NCBI RefSeq assembly: GCF_030123505.1
Contig: NZ_CP126115.1
Coordinates: forward strand, 5,284,001 to 5,348,000
DNA length: 64,000 nucleotides
From: Neobacillus sp. YX16
GTDB taxonomy: Bacteria; Bacillota; Bacilli; Bacillales; Cytobacillaceae
Reading direction: 5' to 3'
Made by a program: the position numbers and the translations under genes
Part shown: positions 1-9,606 of the stretch, piece by piece
Layout of the letters: every line of letters starts with the position of its first letter
Numbering within the stretch: the first letter of the stretch is position 1
The notes under the pieces: generated by a model
What the model was told of the DNA's origin: nothing
What the model saw: the letters and a program-made list of their open reading frames with translations, nothing else
Database searches by the model: none

Positions 1-1195
1 CAGCGGCTTCTGCAACATTTTTTGTACCATAAATGTTGTTTTTTACTGCAGCCTCAGGGTTTCTCTCCATAAGCGGTACATGTTTGTGTGCTGCGGCATG
101 AAAAACAAAAGATGGCTTATACTTCATCATAATATCAATCATTCGGTCACGGTCTTGAATATCCGCAATTTCTGTACATAATTCAATCTGATTCCGATAT
201 TTTGATTTTAATTCCATTTCAATATGATAGATGCTATTCTCACCGTGCCCTAATAACACAACTCTTTGTGGATTAAAAAGGCATAGTTGTCTGCATAGCT
301 CAGAACCAATCGAACCTCCAGCACCTGTAATTAACACGGTTTGATTTTCAATTTTATCCGCAATTCCTTTTGTATCAAGTTGAACTGGTTCACGTCCAAG
401 TAAATCCTCAATTGATACATCACGTATTTCATTAATAGAAATTTTCCCTGATGCAAGGTCACCAATCATCGGTAATATTTGGACATTATTAACATGTTTC
501 TTTGCGGTTGTAATAATTTGATCCAGCTGTTGTTTTTTCAAGGATGGTATGGCAATCACAACATGTTCAATCTTATAACGCTTGACTACCGTTTCTATAT
601 CATCGATAGCTCCTGCCACAGGTAAACCGCCAATATTTAAATGTTGCACAGTTGTATTATCATCTAGAAAAGCTACTGGCTGCAAATCTGTAGTCGGATG
701 CTCCTTTAATTGACGTAGAAGCATTCTTCCAGTTGATCCTGCTCCAATAATCAATGTTCGCTTTCTTTTTGCTGGTTGAATTCCTTTTGATTTAAATTGC
801 ACTTCAAAGATAACTGTTTGCGCAAATCTCCACCAAAAGCGAATCCCGCCAAGCATTAGAATATGAAGCATGTACGTTAACGTTAAACCACGTGCATAAA
901 TATTATTGAACATCAGCTTCTGTATGACGGCAGTAATAATAACCGATGATGTAACAACACTAAAAAGACCCACTAATTCTTCCATACTGGCATAGCGCCA
1001 TACTCGGCGATACAGCCCAAAAATATAAGCAAAAAGATGGTGGGTGATAAGTAATGTTATGGGTGTTACAATAATAACCTCGGTTACAATATATGATGAA
1101 AAAGGGTTAAGCAGAAAATGTGAAACGAAAATTGAAACTAATACTACGGCCGAGTCAATACAGACAAGACTAAACATTCTTGCCCGATACCTCAT
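1..1195 (-). CDS. Membrane NDP-sugar epimerase/dehydratase (CapD/EpsC family), partial
   Basis: The reading frame stays open to the left window edge, so only about 398 N-terminal residues are present. The first ~120 residues contain about four membrane helices. They are followed by a Rossmann-type motif IIGAGSTGRM near residue 150 and a second NAD-binding motif LITGAGGSIGSE near residue 285, which opens the short-chain-dehydrogenase catalytic domain. This order is typical of membrane UDP-GlcNAc 4,6-dehydratase/C6-epimerase proteins that make precursors for capsule, exopolysaccharide or glycans. The start ATG at 1195 has an AGGAGGG ribosome-binding site 6 nt upstream. The catalytic Tyr/Lys region lies outside the window, so the exact sugar reaction cannot be assigned. 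The neighbouring genes encode cell-wall-binding proteins, which fits a surface-polysaccharide role. Confidence 0.88.
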   Translation of the reverse strand, partial: MRYRARMFSLVCIDSAVVLVSIFVSHFLLNPFSSYIVTEVIIVTPITLLITHHLFAYIFGLYRRVWRYASMEELVGLFSVVTSSVIITAVIQKLMFNNIYARGLTLTYMLHILMLGGIRFWWRFAQTVIFEVQFKSKGIQPAKRKRTLIIGAGSTGRMLLRQLKEHPTTDLQPVAFLDDNTTVQHLNIGGLPVAGAIDDIETVVKRYKIEHVVIAIPSLKKQQLDQIITTAKKHVNNVQILPMIGDLASGKISINEIRDVSIEDLLGREPVQLDTKGIADKIENQTVLITGAGGSIGSELCRQLCLFNPQRVVLLGHGENSIYHIEMELKSKYRNQIELCTEIADIQDRDRMIDIMMKYKPSFVFHAAAHKHVPLMERNPEAAVKNNIYGTKNVAEAA

Positions 1196-1561
1196 AAGAC
1201 CCCTCCTAATTATTTACTCGAATATTTATGTGATTTCACCGTGGTAATTATATCACAGTGGGTAGTTTTTTGTTATTAATTGATGAAAAATGTAATATAT
1301 TCGTTATTCTTAACATGTACCTGTACCAAAAATTCATTTCATTAAAGATCTTCCAACTATTCAATTTCCTTTCCTTTTAGGTAGACGGATAATATAGCCA
1401 AAAGGTTTCTGGTTGAAAATTTTTTATCTTATTTATATGGTGCCGAATGCATTTATTTTTAATTCAACATTGGGTATTATAAGTTAGAATTTAGAGAAAT
1501 GTAAAGAAGGAAGTACACTCGAATAGTTTATTGAATAAAAAGTAATATAAGTACAAAAATA
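1196..1561. other. AT-rich intergenic region, promoter side of the dehydratase gene
   Basis: About 365 bp without a credible gene. It is AT-rich, holds the ribosome-binding site and presumably the promoter of the leftward dehydratase gene, and ends at the terminator of the LRR gene. I see no repeat or structured RNA in it. Confidence 0.4.
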
Positions 1562-1590
1562 GCCCTAATTTCTGGTTACAGAACTAGGGC
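1562..1590 (-). terminator. Intrinsic terminator of the LRR/CWB2 gene
   Basis: Inverted arms GCCCTA/TAGGGC enclose a partly paired centre. On the minus strand the stem is followed by a T-rich stretch, 15 nt past the stop codon of the gene ending at 1607. Confidence 0.7.
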
Positions 1591-1606
1591 ATATTTTTTA
1601 CATTTT

Positions 1607-3550
1607 TTAATTTTCAATTTGTTTCTTTACATTATCTGTTACGACACCCGTACCACCTAAGATAACCACGTTCCTTACTTTTTTGGTAATGAGTACGTCT
1701 TGGGTAACATATGGCAGTGAATTCTGTTCAACAAGTAAAAGAGGTGCATTTTGTTTTGCTGCTAAAACCGCTCCTGTTAATGCATCTGCATAAGTTCGCC
1801 CATTTGCGATAAATACCTTCTCTGCAGGTAAATTAAGCTTTTCCACAAAGTTTGCAGCCGTTTCAAAACGAGTTAAACCGTCGATTCGAACTGCTCCTGG
1901 CAGATCCTTAAAGACAACTTGATTAATAACACCTTCACCACCAACAACAATTGTTTTCTTTTTCCCAATTAACATTTTTCTGGTTTCCGGTGGGATTGAA
2001 TCTTTTGCTGTTAGAAGAATAGGAAAACCATTTCTTGCTGCATACGAGGCAGCTGCAAGAGCGTCAGGAAAATCATAGCCGTATGCTATTACCGCCGTTT
2101 CAGGGTTTCCACCTAATTTTTCAGCAATTAAACTAGCTGTTTCATAGCGATTTTTCCCTGCCAGTCTTTCTATTTTATTTACTCCTAAGGTAGCTAACTC
2201 TGTTTCGATTCCCTTTGAAATAACTAGTGGACCACCAAGAATAATTGCATTTTTAGCACCCAGATCTTTTATTACTTTTTTTGTATCAGGTGTTAAACCT
2301 TCTGTTTGTGTTAAAAGAATAGGTGCATTTAATTTATAGGCAAGAGGTGCTGCTGCCAATGCATCTGGAAAGTCATATCCCCTTGTAATAATAACGGTAT
2401 CAGCAGAAGTCCAGCCAGCCCTTGCTACCGCAATAGCTGTATCAAAACGACTTAACCCAGAAAGACGTGTAACACTTGGCTTAATGATTTCGTAGTCTAC
2501 ATAAATACCTCGACTTCTTAACGTTTCAATGATTGCAGTAGATTCTTTATTTAGTGGATTACCACTTAAATATAGTGAGCCGCTTTTCATATTCTTTAAT
2601 GGAGTAATGTCCATAATTAAATTATTGCTAAGGTCAATGTCTCCAGTTGTTATGGAGCTTAATTGGTTAATTGTCGAAATGCGATTATTATTAAAACTCA
2701 AGCTATAGCGGGTAGAACCATTGGTCAAGTTAAGACCGTCTAGGCTAGTAAGCTTATTATACCCAACGTCCAAAGTATGAATGGCTTTTAAATTACTCAT
2801 AGACTGGAGGCTATTTATTTGATTATTCGCTGCTAATATTTTTGTTATATTGGTAATATTTTTCAATGGTTCTAAACTACTAATCTGGTTAAAGCTCAAA
2901 TCAATAGAAAGAGCTTTTGATACTTTTATTTGCGCCAAAGGGCTTATGTCAGTTATCTGGTTATTAGATAGACGTAAATCTCCATCTAAAAAACTAAGAT
3001 TTGCTAATGGAGCAAGGTTCGAAATTTTGTTTTGGCTTAAGTATAGGCCTTGCAAATTAGATAACGTACTCAACGGAGAAATATTTGAGATTTGATTATT
3101 CGTTAAATTTACAATCGCTAAATTTTTTAACCCTGTTAGTGCCGAAACATCGGTAATGATATTATTGGATAGGTCGAGTCCTACCAGATTAGTAAGATTA
3201 GCTAAGCTGTTTATAGTAGAAATCCGATTGTTGCTAAGTTCCAACCAATCGAGTTTCCCTAGATTACTTAAAGGAACTAAGTCAGCAATTTCATTTTTAT
3301 TTAAAGTAAGACTAGTAATTTCCGTAGCATTTTCAAGACCTGATAGGCTTTTAATCCCTCTGTTTGATCCATCCAAATCAAAAAGCTTGGACAGTTGGTC
3401 TGGTAGGAGTTCCCCAGTCGTGATTTTCAATTCTTCCTTTATTGCACTCTCCAGATTTATATCTGATATAGTAATACCATTTGCACTCACAGGAGCAGCA
3501 ATGGTTAATAGCATAATAAATACGAGGAACAAGCTCATTTTCCTCCTCAT
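1607..3550 (-). CDS. Secreted leucine-rich-repeat protein with three CWB2 repeats
   Basis: A signal peptide (MRRKMSLFLVFIMLL...VSA) is followed by an LRR array from about residue 35 to 355. The repeats are SDS22/internalin-like, with spacing such as LTNLVGLDLSNNIITDVSAL. Three cell-wall-binding repeat 2 modules (PF04122 type) follow from about residue 361 to the end, marked by RLSGLSRFDTA, RLAGKNRYETA and RIDGLTRFETA and by the hallmark FPDALAAAPLA. CWB2 modules anchor proteins non-covalently to cell-wall polymers and LRRs usually bind protein ligands, so this is a probable surface adhesin or sensor. An in-frame ATG exists at 3568, but GGAAGG lies between it and the ATG at 3550 at good spacing, so I chose 3550. 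The ligand is unknown. Confidence 0.9.
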   Translation of the reverse strand: MRRKMSLFLVFIMLLTIAAPVSANGITISDINLESAIKEELKITTGELLPDQLSKLFDLDGSNRGIKSLSGLENATEITSLTLNKNEIADLVPLSNLGKLDWLELSNNRISTINSLANLTNLVGLDLSNNIITDVSALTGLKNLAIVNLTNNQISNISPLSTLSNLQGLYLSQNKISNLAPLANLSFLDGDLRLSNNQITDISPLAQIKVSKALSIDLSFNQISSLEPLKNITNITKILAANNQINSLQSMSNLKAIHTLDVGYNKLTSLDGLNLTNGSTRYSLSFNNNRISTINQLSSITTGDIDLSNNLIMDITPLKNMKSGSLYLSGNPLNKESTAIIETLRSRGIYVDYEIIKPSVTRLSGLSRFDTAIAVARAGWTSADTVIITRGYDFPDALAAAPLAYKLNAPILLTQTEGLTPDTKKVIKDLGAKNAIILGGPLVISKGIETELATLGVNKIERLAGKNRYETASLIAEKLGGNPETAVIAYGYDFPDALAAASYAARNGFPILLTAKDSIPPETRKMLIGKKKTIVVGGEGVINQVVFKDLPGAVRIDGLTRFETAANFVEKLNLPAEKVFIANGRTYADALTGAVLAAKQNAPLLLVEQNSLPYVTQDVLITKKVRNVVILGGTGVVTDNVKKQIEN

Positions 3551-3685
3551 CCAAGCACTTCCTTCCATACAAGAATAATATCAGCGAGAAAATATATTAT
3601 ACTAAAATGATTATACCCCAACCTGATAGATTGTTGGTGTTTAAATTTTTAATTGGAAATATCTTTTTCCTATGTATCTATTAGA

Positions 3686-3720
3686 AAAGCAGACTCATAA
3701 AAAAATGAGTCTGCCCTTTT
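3686..3720. terminator. Terminator downstream of the nucleotidase gene
   Basis: Perfect arms GCAGACTCAT/ATGAGTCTGC with a 6-nt A-rich loop and T-runs on either side, just past the stop of the gene ending at 3725. It could work in both directions. Confidence 0.75.
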
Positions 3721-3724
3721 TAGG

Positions 3725-6700
3725 TTACTGAGTTACTTTTTGAATACGGCCTTCTTGTTTGTATTCAAATGGAGATTTCAAAGTCTTTACAAATGCTACT
3801 GTAGCTTCTAAATCCTCAGGACCAACTTCCAAACCAGATGCAAGCGGAAGAATTCCATAGCTGGCATTACCATACATATAATTGTTTACAACAACAGAAT
3901 ATTCCTTCGCTGGATCAACTTTCTCACCGTTTGGTAAGAATAGGTCCACAACCTGTCCTGTTTTTGCTGTATCATCCCATGTGTAAGTGTACTTGAATCC
4001 AGCAATATGGAAATCAAGACCTTTTGGTGTAATTTGCTTGTTTAATACTTCTTTTAAATCTGCACCGCTTAAGTTCGTTTTATTTAACACATTTCCAAAC
4101 GGCTGAATGGAGAATAAGTCACCGAATGTTACTTCACCCGCATCAAGCTGAGCGCGAACACCGCCGCCATTCATTAAGGCAAAGTCTGAATTCATTGCTG
4201 CCTTCATACCATCAGCTAATAAGTTACCTAATCCATTGTCACCAAATTCAGTTGCAACAGATGGGTATCCTTTTGCTAATGTAGTTAAAGAGTTACCAAC
4301 AACTTCGGCTTTCATTGGTGCAATTTCGTCTTCGTATTTTTTCATTATTGCTGATACTTCAGGATCTGGAGTGTAATCAGTTTGGTAAACTGTTACAACT
4401 TCTGCTTCTTTCTTGATAATTTCACCTGTTACTGGGTGAAGTTCAAGATCAACATCTGAAAATGCAGATCCATAAGAATAAGCTTGAACAATTAACTTAT
4501 TATCTACTTCTTTGTCATTAAAAGCATGGTTATGTGCTGCAAAGATAACATCAACTTCATCATTTACGGTTTCTGCTATTTTTGTAGCGTCATAAAGATC
4601 TGCGTAACCATTTTGATTTGTAGGATTATGGGCAAGAACAACAATCGCTTCAATACCTTGATCCTTTAACTCTGCAGTATATTTGTCAATCGCTTCTACT
4701 TCATCGGTAATTTGAAGGTTTTCATTACCTTTAGTTACAATCATATCAGGAGTTTCTTGTGTAATCACTCCGATAAAACCAATTTTCTGGCCGCCTACTT
4801 CTTTAACTACATATGGTACATCTGTAACTAACTTGCCTGTAGATTTATCAAATGCATTTGCTGCAATAACAGGGAAGTTCATACCGTCATAGTCTTTTGT
4901 GCCTTTTCCTTGTGGGTGCTCACCGCCGCCAATCATTCGTTGCAATTCTGCAATACCTTCATCAAATTCGTGGTTTCCAAGGGTACCAACATCCATACCT
5001 AATGATTCCATTACTTCAACAGTTGGTTCATCTTGGAATAGTGCAGAGATTAGTGGGCTTCCGCCGATCATATCCCCAGCATTAACTAGAAGCGTATTTT
5101 CATTTGTAGCTTCACGCTGTCTAATTGCTGCAGCAGTATATTCCATGCTTCCTGCATATACAGTTTGTCCTTCTACAGTAAGTTTTGTATCCGTATCAAG
5201 CTGGCCATGTAAATCATTTAAGCCAAGAAGCTGAACTTTAACTGGGCTTAGATTAATTGAATAGTTAGCGTAGTCATTCTTTTCATCCATACCAATATAT
5301 TTAATGTTTGGTGTTTCTTTTGCAAATTCTTCTGCTTTCGGGCTGGATTGGAATGTAACATTTACATCCGCATCGATTGGAGAGATACTCCAGTTTTTAT
5401 CAGCAGATGGATTGATAACTTTATTGTTGATAATGTAATTCATTACTACCTGACGGCTTTCATCAGCAGATGCGTAAATTGTCTTAGCTCCGCCCGGATT
5501 AATAATTGGAGAAGACGCACGGTAGTTGTTTGTAGCAATAACAAACTTCATGTCATCTGTTACCGGCTGCCCATTATACATTAAGTTCTTAATACGGTTA
5601 GCTTCTGGATTCGCAACAACTGTTCCTTTTGAATCGTAGCGTAACGGCTGTGTTACATCGACTTCATAAGTAACACCGTCAATCGTATCAAAGTTATAAT
5701 CAGGGAAATCTTTATTGATTAAAGTCTGAACTTTTGTTTCAGCAGTATTAATCTGATTAAAGTTTGTAGCTGTCCATTCCAAATAATCCTTCAATTCTTT
5801 ACCATTTAGAAGTAAAGCTGATACAGTATTCGGGAACTTATAAAGGTCTGCTACGTTTTTAATTGTCATTTCGCCAGCAGGAATGCTTGTGTAGTCATTA
5901 CCACTATTACGACCTGCTTTAAATGGAGCAGCAGATGAAAGAACTGGAATCCCTTCATATTGAGTTCCTTTTAATACTTTTTCCATGTACTCTTTTTGAG
6001 CATTGCTGACAATTTGTACAGAAGGATCATCTTGAACCCTTGAGAAAAAGCTATGAATTGGAGCAGTTGTTTCCCCAACAGAGCTGTTAATATACTCAAT
6101 AGTATGGTCATGAACAGGCTTCATTAACTCAACCATTTCAGGGTCAGCCTCTACTGTAGATGTACCCATTACCTCTGATTGAGAATTCTTCACTATCCAT
6201 TTTCCATCAACGAAATCTAAATCTAGGTCAATAACACCAAGGAATTGTCCATCAACTTTTGCTTGAACAGCTGGTACACCATTGATGGTTCCTTTCACGT
6301 TATCAATGATTTCTGGGAAAGCGTTATATGCTTTATCTCCAGGAAGTGCTAAATGACTGTGACCAAGTAAAATAGCGTCTACATTTTCAACTTCACTTAA
6401 ACCAAGGATTGCATTTTCCTTGTCGTCTCTATTTGTTGTGAATCCGCTGTGAGCTACAACAACTACTAGGTCAGCACCGTTTTCCTTCATTTGCGGAATC
6501 CATTTTTTAGCAGAAGCAACGATATCCTCTGTTATTACTTTTCCTTCGAGATTTTGCTTGTCCCATTGCATAATTTGTGGAGGTACAAAGCCGATTACAC
6601 CAACATTAAGCTTATGCTTTTTACCATCTTTATCGACTACTTCTTTTTTAATAATCTTATATGGATTCACTAGATTCTTATTATTGCTTGGATCACTATC

Positions 6701-8053
6701 GCCATCAGCTTTATAAACGTTTGCTGATACAAATGGGAAATCTGCTCCATTAATACTATTTTGTAAGAAATCTAGACCGTAGTTGAACTCATGATTTCCA
6801 AAGTTTGAAACATCATAATCTAGCATATTCATTGCATCATAGATTGGGTGTGTTTCACCTGTAATCGCTTCTTCGGAAACTACGCCTGTTCCACCAAGAA
6901 CAGTCACATATTTATTTTGAACTAGTTCTGCTACACCAGCAGGAAGCTCATCCTTTTGAACGAGAACAACTGGTGCTCCTTCTTTTGCAGCAAGCACAGA
7001 ACCAGTGAGTGCATCAGCAAAACCCCAGCCTGTTGAAAGGAATACTTTTTCTTTCACGCTTCCAAGTTCAGTTGCCACCTTTAATGATGTTGCAAAACGG
7101 TCTTTTCCACCAAATCGCTGTGGATTCTTTACAGCTGATTCAACTTTTTCACTAATAACGCCAGTGCCGCCTACTAAAATAGTATCGGAAACATTTTCAA
7201 GCGCTTCCAAAGTTACGTTAGGGACAGCATCAGTTCTTGTTAATAGGATAGGGTATCCATTTTGAGCCGCATAAGAAGCTACTGAAATCGCATCTGGATA
7301 GTTAAAACCATTTACGAGAACTACCTTCTCAGAATTACCTAGTTCTTTTGAAATGGCTGCGGCTGTTTCAAAACGATCTTCACCAGAAATTCTCTTTACC
7401 CAAAGATTTAATTTTGATGATAATGCATTGGTTACACGATTAGAGACTACACCCTTACCGCCAACCACAATTGCTTTTGTAGCACCAAGACGCTTAATTT
7501 CTTTTTTCGTATCTGTATTTAATGAATCTGTTTGTGTTAATAGAATAGGAGCATTATATTTATAGGCTAATGGGGCAGCTGCCAGCGCATCCGCGAAGTC
7601 ATCACCTCTTACGATGATTACCGTTTCTGCTGTATCCCAACCTTGTTTTGATACTTGAACTGCAGTTTCATAACGGTCAAGTCCTGCTAAACGTTTAACA
7701 AATGTAGGACGGTCTACTTTTGCCACATAATCAGTAAAAGGATTCCCTTGAAGCATATCCCCATTATCTACTAATAGATTGTTAGGGTTTTCTTTACGTT
7801 CAGCCTTAACTAGTGTTGAAATTCTAACCAAGCCATTTTTTACAGCTGCATCAGCAAAGTAATCATGGTCCATAATCGTTCCATGGATATCTGTCGTTTC
7901 CATGATTTTAAGCTTTACAAATGCTTCATCCGATAATACATTTGTTGGTTGGTTTCCTTCTGCATATACTCCCCCGTACGGAGTTGCCAGAAGTCCCAAA
8001 GCCAATGTAGAAACGGCTAGTCCTTTAAACTTCTTTTTTAGGCCTTTTTTCAC
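3725..8053 (-). CDS. Bifunctional 2',3'-cyclic-nucleotide phosphodiesterase/5'-nucleotidase (YfkN-like) with CWB2 module inserted in the first catalytic domain
   Basis: A 1442-residue secreted protein with signal peptide and two metallophosphoesterase plus 5'-nucleotidase C-terminal units, as in YfkN. Unit 1 has TTDIHG (~54), DNGDMLQGN (~99), GNHEFNYG (~421), AHSG (~536) and GHSHL (~564). Unit 2 has NDLHGQLD (~946), NAGDMIGGS, GNHEFDEG and AAHNHAF. It would release phosphate and nucleosides from extracellular nucleotides. The oddity is that three CWB2 repeats (from RLAGLDRYETA at ~118 to GTGVVSEEAIT at ~396) sit between the second and third metal motifs of unit 1, in a loop after DNGDMLQGNPFTDYVAK. 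The longest frame begins at a TTG at 8092 with no ribosome-binding site. AAAGGTGG lies about 8 nt before the GTG at 8053, which I chose. Confidence 0.92.
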   Translation of the reverse strand: MKKGLKKKFKGLAVSTLALGLLATPYGGVYAEGNQPTNVLSDEAFVKLKIMETTDIHGTIMDHDYFADAAVKNGLVRISTLVKAERKENPNNLLVDNGDMLQGNPFTDYVAKVDRPTFVKRLAGLDRYETAVQVSKQGWDTAETVIIVRGDDFADALAAAPLAYKYNAPILLTQTDSLNTDTKKEIKRLGATKAIVVGGKGVVSNRVTNALSSKLNLWVKRISGEDRFETAAAISKELGNSEKVVLVNGFNYPDAISVASYAAQNGYPILLTRTDAVPNVTLEALENVSDTILVGGTGVISEKVESAVKNPQRFGGKDRFATSLKVATELGSVKEKVFLSTGWGFADALTGSVLAAKEGAPVVLVQKDELPAGVAELVQNKYVTVLGGTGVVSEEAITGETHPIYDAMNMLDYDVSNFGNHEFNYGLDFLQNSINGADFPFVSANVYKADGDSDPSNNKNLVNPYKIIKKEVVDKDGKKHKLNVGVIGFVPPQIMQWDKQNLEGKVITEDIVASAKKWIPQMKENGADLVVVVAHSGFTTNRDDKENAILGLSEVENVDAILLGHSHLALPGDKAYNAFPEIIDNVKGTINGVPAVQAKVDGQFLGVIDLDLDFVDGKWIVKNSQSEVMGTSTVEADPEMVELMKPVHDHTIEYINSSVGETTAPIHSFFSRVQDDPSVQIVSNAQKEYMEKVLKGTQYEGIPVLSSAAPFKAGRNSGNDYTSIPAGEMTIKNVADLYKFPNTVSALLLNGKELKDYLEWTATNFNQINTAETKVQTLINKDFPDYNFDTIDGVTYEVDVTQPLRYDSKGTVVANPEANRIKNLMYNGQPVTDDMKFVIATNNYRASSPIINPGGAKTIYASADESRQVVMNYIINNKVINPSADKNWSISPIDADVNVTFQSSPKAEEFAKETPNIKYIGMDEKNDYANYSINLSPVKVQLLGLNDLHGQLDTDTKLTVEGQTVYAGSMEYTAAAIRQREATNENTLLVNAGDMIGGSPLISALFQDEPTVEVMESLGMDVGTLGNHEFDEGIAELQRMIGGGEHPQGKGTKDYDGMNFPVIAANAFDKSTGKLVTDVPYVVKEVGGQKIGFIGVITQETPDMIVTKGNENLQITDEVEAIDKYTAELKDQGIEAIVVLAHNPTNQNGYADLYDATKIAETVNDEVDVIFAAHNHAFNDKEVDNKLIVQAYSYGSAFSDVDLELHPVTGEIIKKEAEVVTVYQTDYTPDPEVSAIMKKYEDEIAPMKAEVVGNSLTTLAKGYPSVATEFGDNGLGNLLADGMKAAMNSDFALMNGGGVRAQLDAGEVTFGDLFSIQPFGNVLNKTNLSGADLKEVLNKQITPKGLDFHIAGFKYTYTWDDTAKTGQVVDLFLPNGEKVDPAKEYSVVVNNYMYGNASYGILPLASGLEVGPEDLEATVAFVKTLKSPFEYKQEGRIQKVTQ

Positions 8054-8187
8054 TAGGTTTTTCCACCTTTCGACAAAAAAGTATTGTTGCAAAATTCATT
8101 ATAACTGCAATTGTCAAAATAGAATATATCTTTTTTTGTAAATTTTGTAGATTTCTTGTAATTTATTTTTTCTGAATTATTACGAAA

Positions 8188-9402
8188 TTAATAGAGTGGT
8201 ATCGTACTAATCATCTCGTCCGAAAGCACTCCTGGCCCACCTAAAAGTTTATATTGTTTTACCTGCCCATAAGACGTTAACCAGTTTTTTAATGGGTTGG
8301 GTACATAGTCCTTCTCTACAAGGAGAATTGGGGAATCAAGTCTAGCAGCCAAGACCGACCCAGTAAGAGCGTCAGCATAATTCCTTCCAGTGGCTAGAAC
8401 CGCACTATTTGAAAAACTTCCAAAGAGTTCTAGGATTCTAGCATTGGTCTCAAATCTGGTGGCTCCACTAATTCGTATTCCATTTTCAATTTGTACAAAA
8501 ACCTGTTCAGAAACAACACCCTCACCGCCAACAACAAATGTAACTTCAGCTTTTTCAAGAATGTGCTGTGTCTCTCTAGGGATTGAAGTAGTCTCCGTCA
8601 AAAGGATCGGCATCCCATCTCTTGCTGCATACGGTGACATCGAAAGCGCATCCGCATATCCCTTGCCATATGCAAGTACAACCCTGTCCTTTATCCCCAA
8701 TCTTTCGGCAATTTTCGCAGCTGTATCATAACGATTAACACCAGCGATTCTATCTACATGTAAACCAAGACTAGTGCCCAATTCTGTTTCTACTTTTTTC
8801 GTAACAGCGCCATCTCCACCGATGATGATTACATTCTTTGCTTTTAATCTTACTATTTCATTTTTCACATATTCAGGTAGATGGTTTGATAGCGTAGACA
8901 GAATCGGTGCCCCTAACTGATAGGCTAACGGCCCAGCAGCAAGTGCATCCGGAAAGTCATCTCCACGCACTAAGACAACCGTATTCGCCCCATTCGGAAA
9001 GGCTTCCTTTGAAATTTCTACTGCCGTTAAATAACGGTTCTCACCGTAGATACGTTTAACTCTTTCACTGACATGCAGTGTTGCCGGTGAACTTTGGTTA
9101 TTACTTTTATCAACAGCTATTACTTCAATGGTTGTGTCAGAGGCTTGAGGAATAATAGAAATCGTAAAAAAGCCGTCTGGTTGAACAGTTCCTCTGCCAA
9201 TTTCCTGTCCTTTTACGATTACAAGAATCGTTGAAAGTGATTCTGCCATCCCTCTTAATTGTGATTCACCCTCTACATATTCTCCTAGTAAAGGTGCTTT
9301 AGGAGGTGTTGTATCTGAGATTTCCTCAGCCTGATAATTTCCCGCTTGGGTAAATAAACCGAAGAAAAGCATAAATAATATGGATAAGGACTTGTGCTTC
9401 AC
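8188..9402 (-). CDS. Secreted protein with Ig-like domain and three CWB2 repeats
   Basis: A 404-residue protein with a signal peptide (ending near QAEE). An Ig-like domain follows at about 30-112, beginning DTTPPKAPLLGEYVEG and resembling the bacterial Ig (Big_6-like) modules of adhesins. Three CWB2 repeats follow from about residue 115 (RIYGENRYLTA, RIAGVNRYDTA, RISGATRFETN), each with the FPDALAAGPLA/YADALTGSVLA signature. There is no enzyme domain, so its role is probably structural or as a cell-wall scaffold. The start is GTG at 9402, with GGAGGA 8 nt upstream. It is the third CWB2 gene in a row on this strand and is divergent from a fourth at 9607. No obvious hairpin separates it from the nucleotidase gene. 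Confidence 0.88.
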   Translation of the reverse strand: MKHKSLSILFMLFFGLFTQAGNYQAEEISDTTPPKAPLLGEYVEGESQLRGMAESLSTILVIVKGQEIGRGTVQPDGFFTISIIPQASDTTIEVIAVDKSNNQSSPATLHVSERVKRIYGENRYLTAVEISKEAFPNGANTVVLVRGDDFPDALAAGPLAYQLGAPILSTLSNHLPEYVKNEIVRLKAKNVIIIGGDGAVTKKVETELGTSLGLHVDRIAGVNRYDTAAKIAERLGIKDRVVLAYGKGYADALSMSPYAARDGMPILLTETTSIPRETQHILEKAEVTFVVGGEGVVSEQVFVQIENGIRISGATRFETNARILELFGSFSNSAVLATGRNYADALTGSVLAARLDSPILLVEKDYVPNPLKNWLTSYGQVKQYKLLGGPGVLSDEMISTIPLY

Positions 9403-9606
9403 TGGTGTTTTCCTCCAAATCGTTAGTATAATTTCACCCTATTTTATACTAAGGTACGGTTGATTTTATACAGTTCTTTCTTGGTACATTAAACCAGTCC
9501 AATTTACAAAAAATGCTATTCTTCTTATCTACTACATTGTATAATCTCTTTGTCGGTTACTATTTTTTGTAATTCTAACCCCATATTTTAGAGATGAGGC
9601 TGATTA

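Noticed and set aside
1044..1247. 67-codon ORF on the plus strand
   Set aside because: It is a shadow of the dehydratase gene start on the other strand; there is no ribosome-binding site.
3156..3578. 140-codon plus-strand ORF opposite the LRR gene
   Set aside because: It is antisense to leucine-rich repeats, whose regular composition leaves open frames on the other strand.
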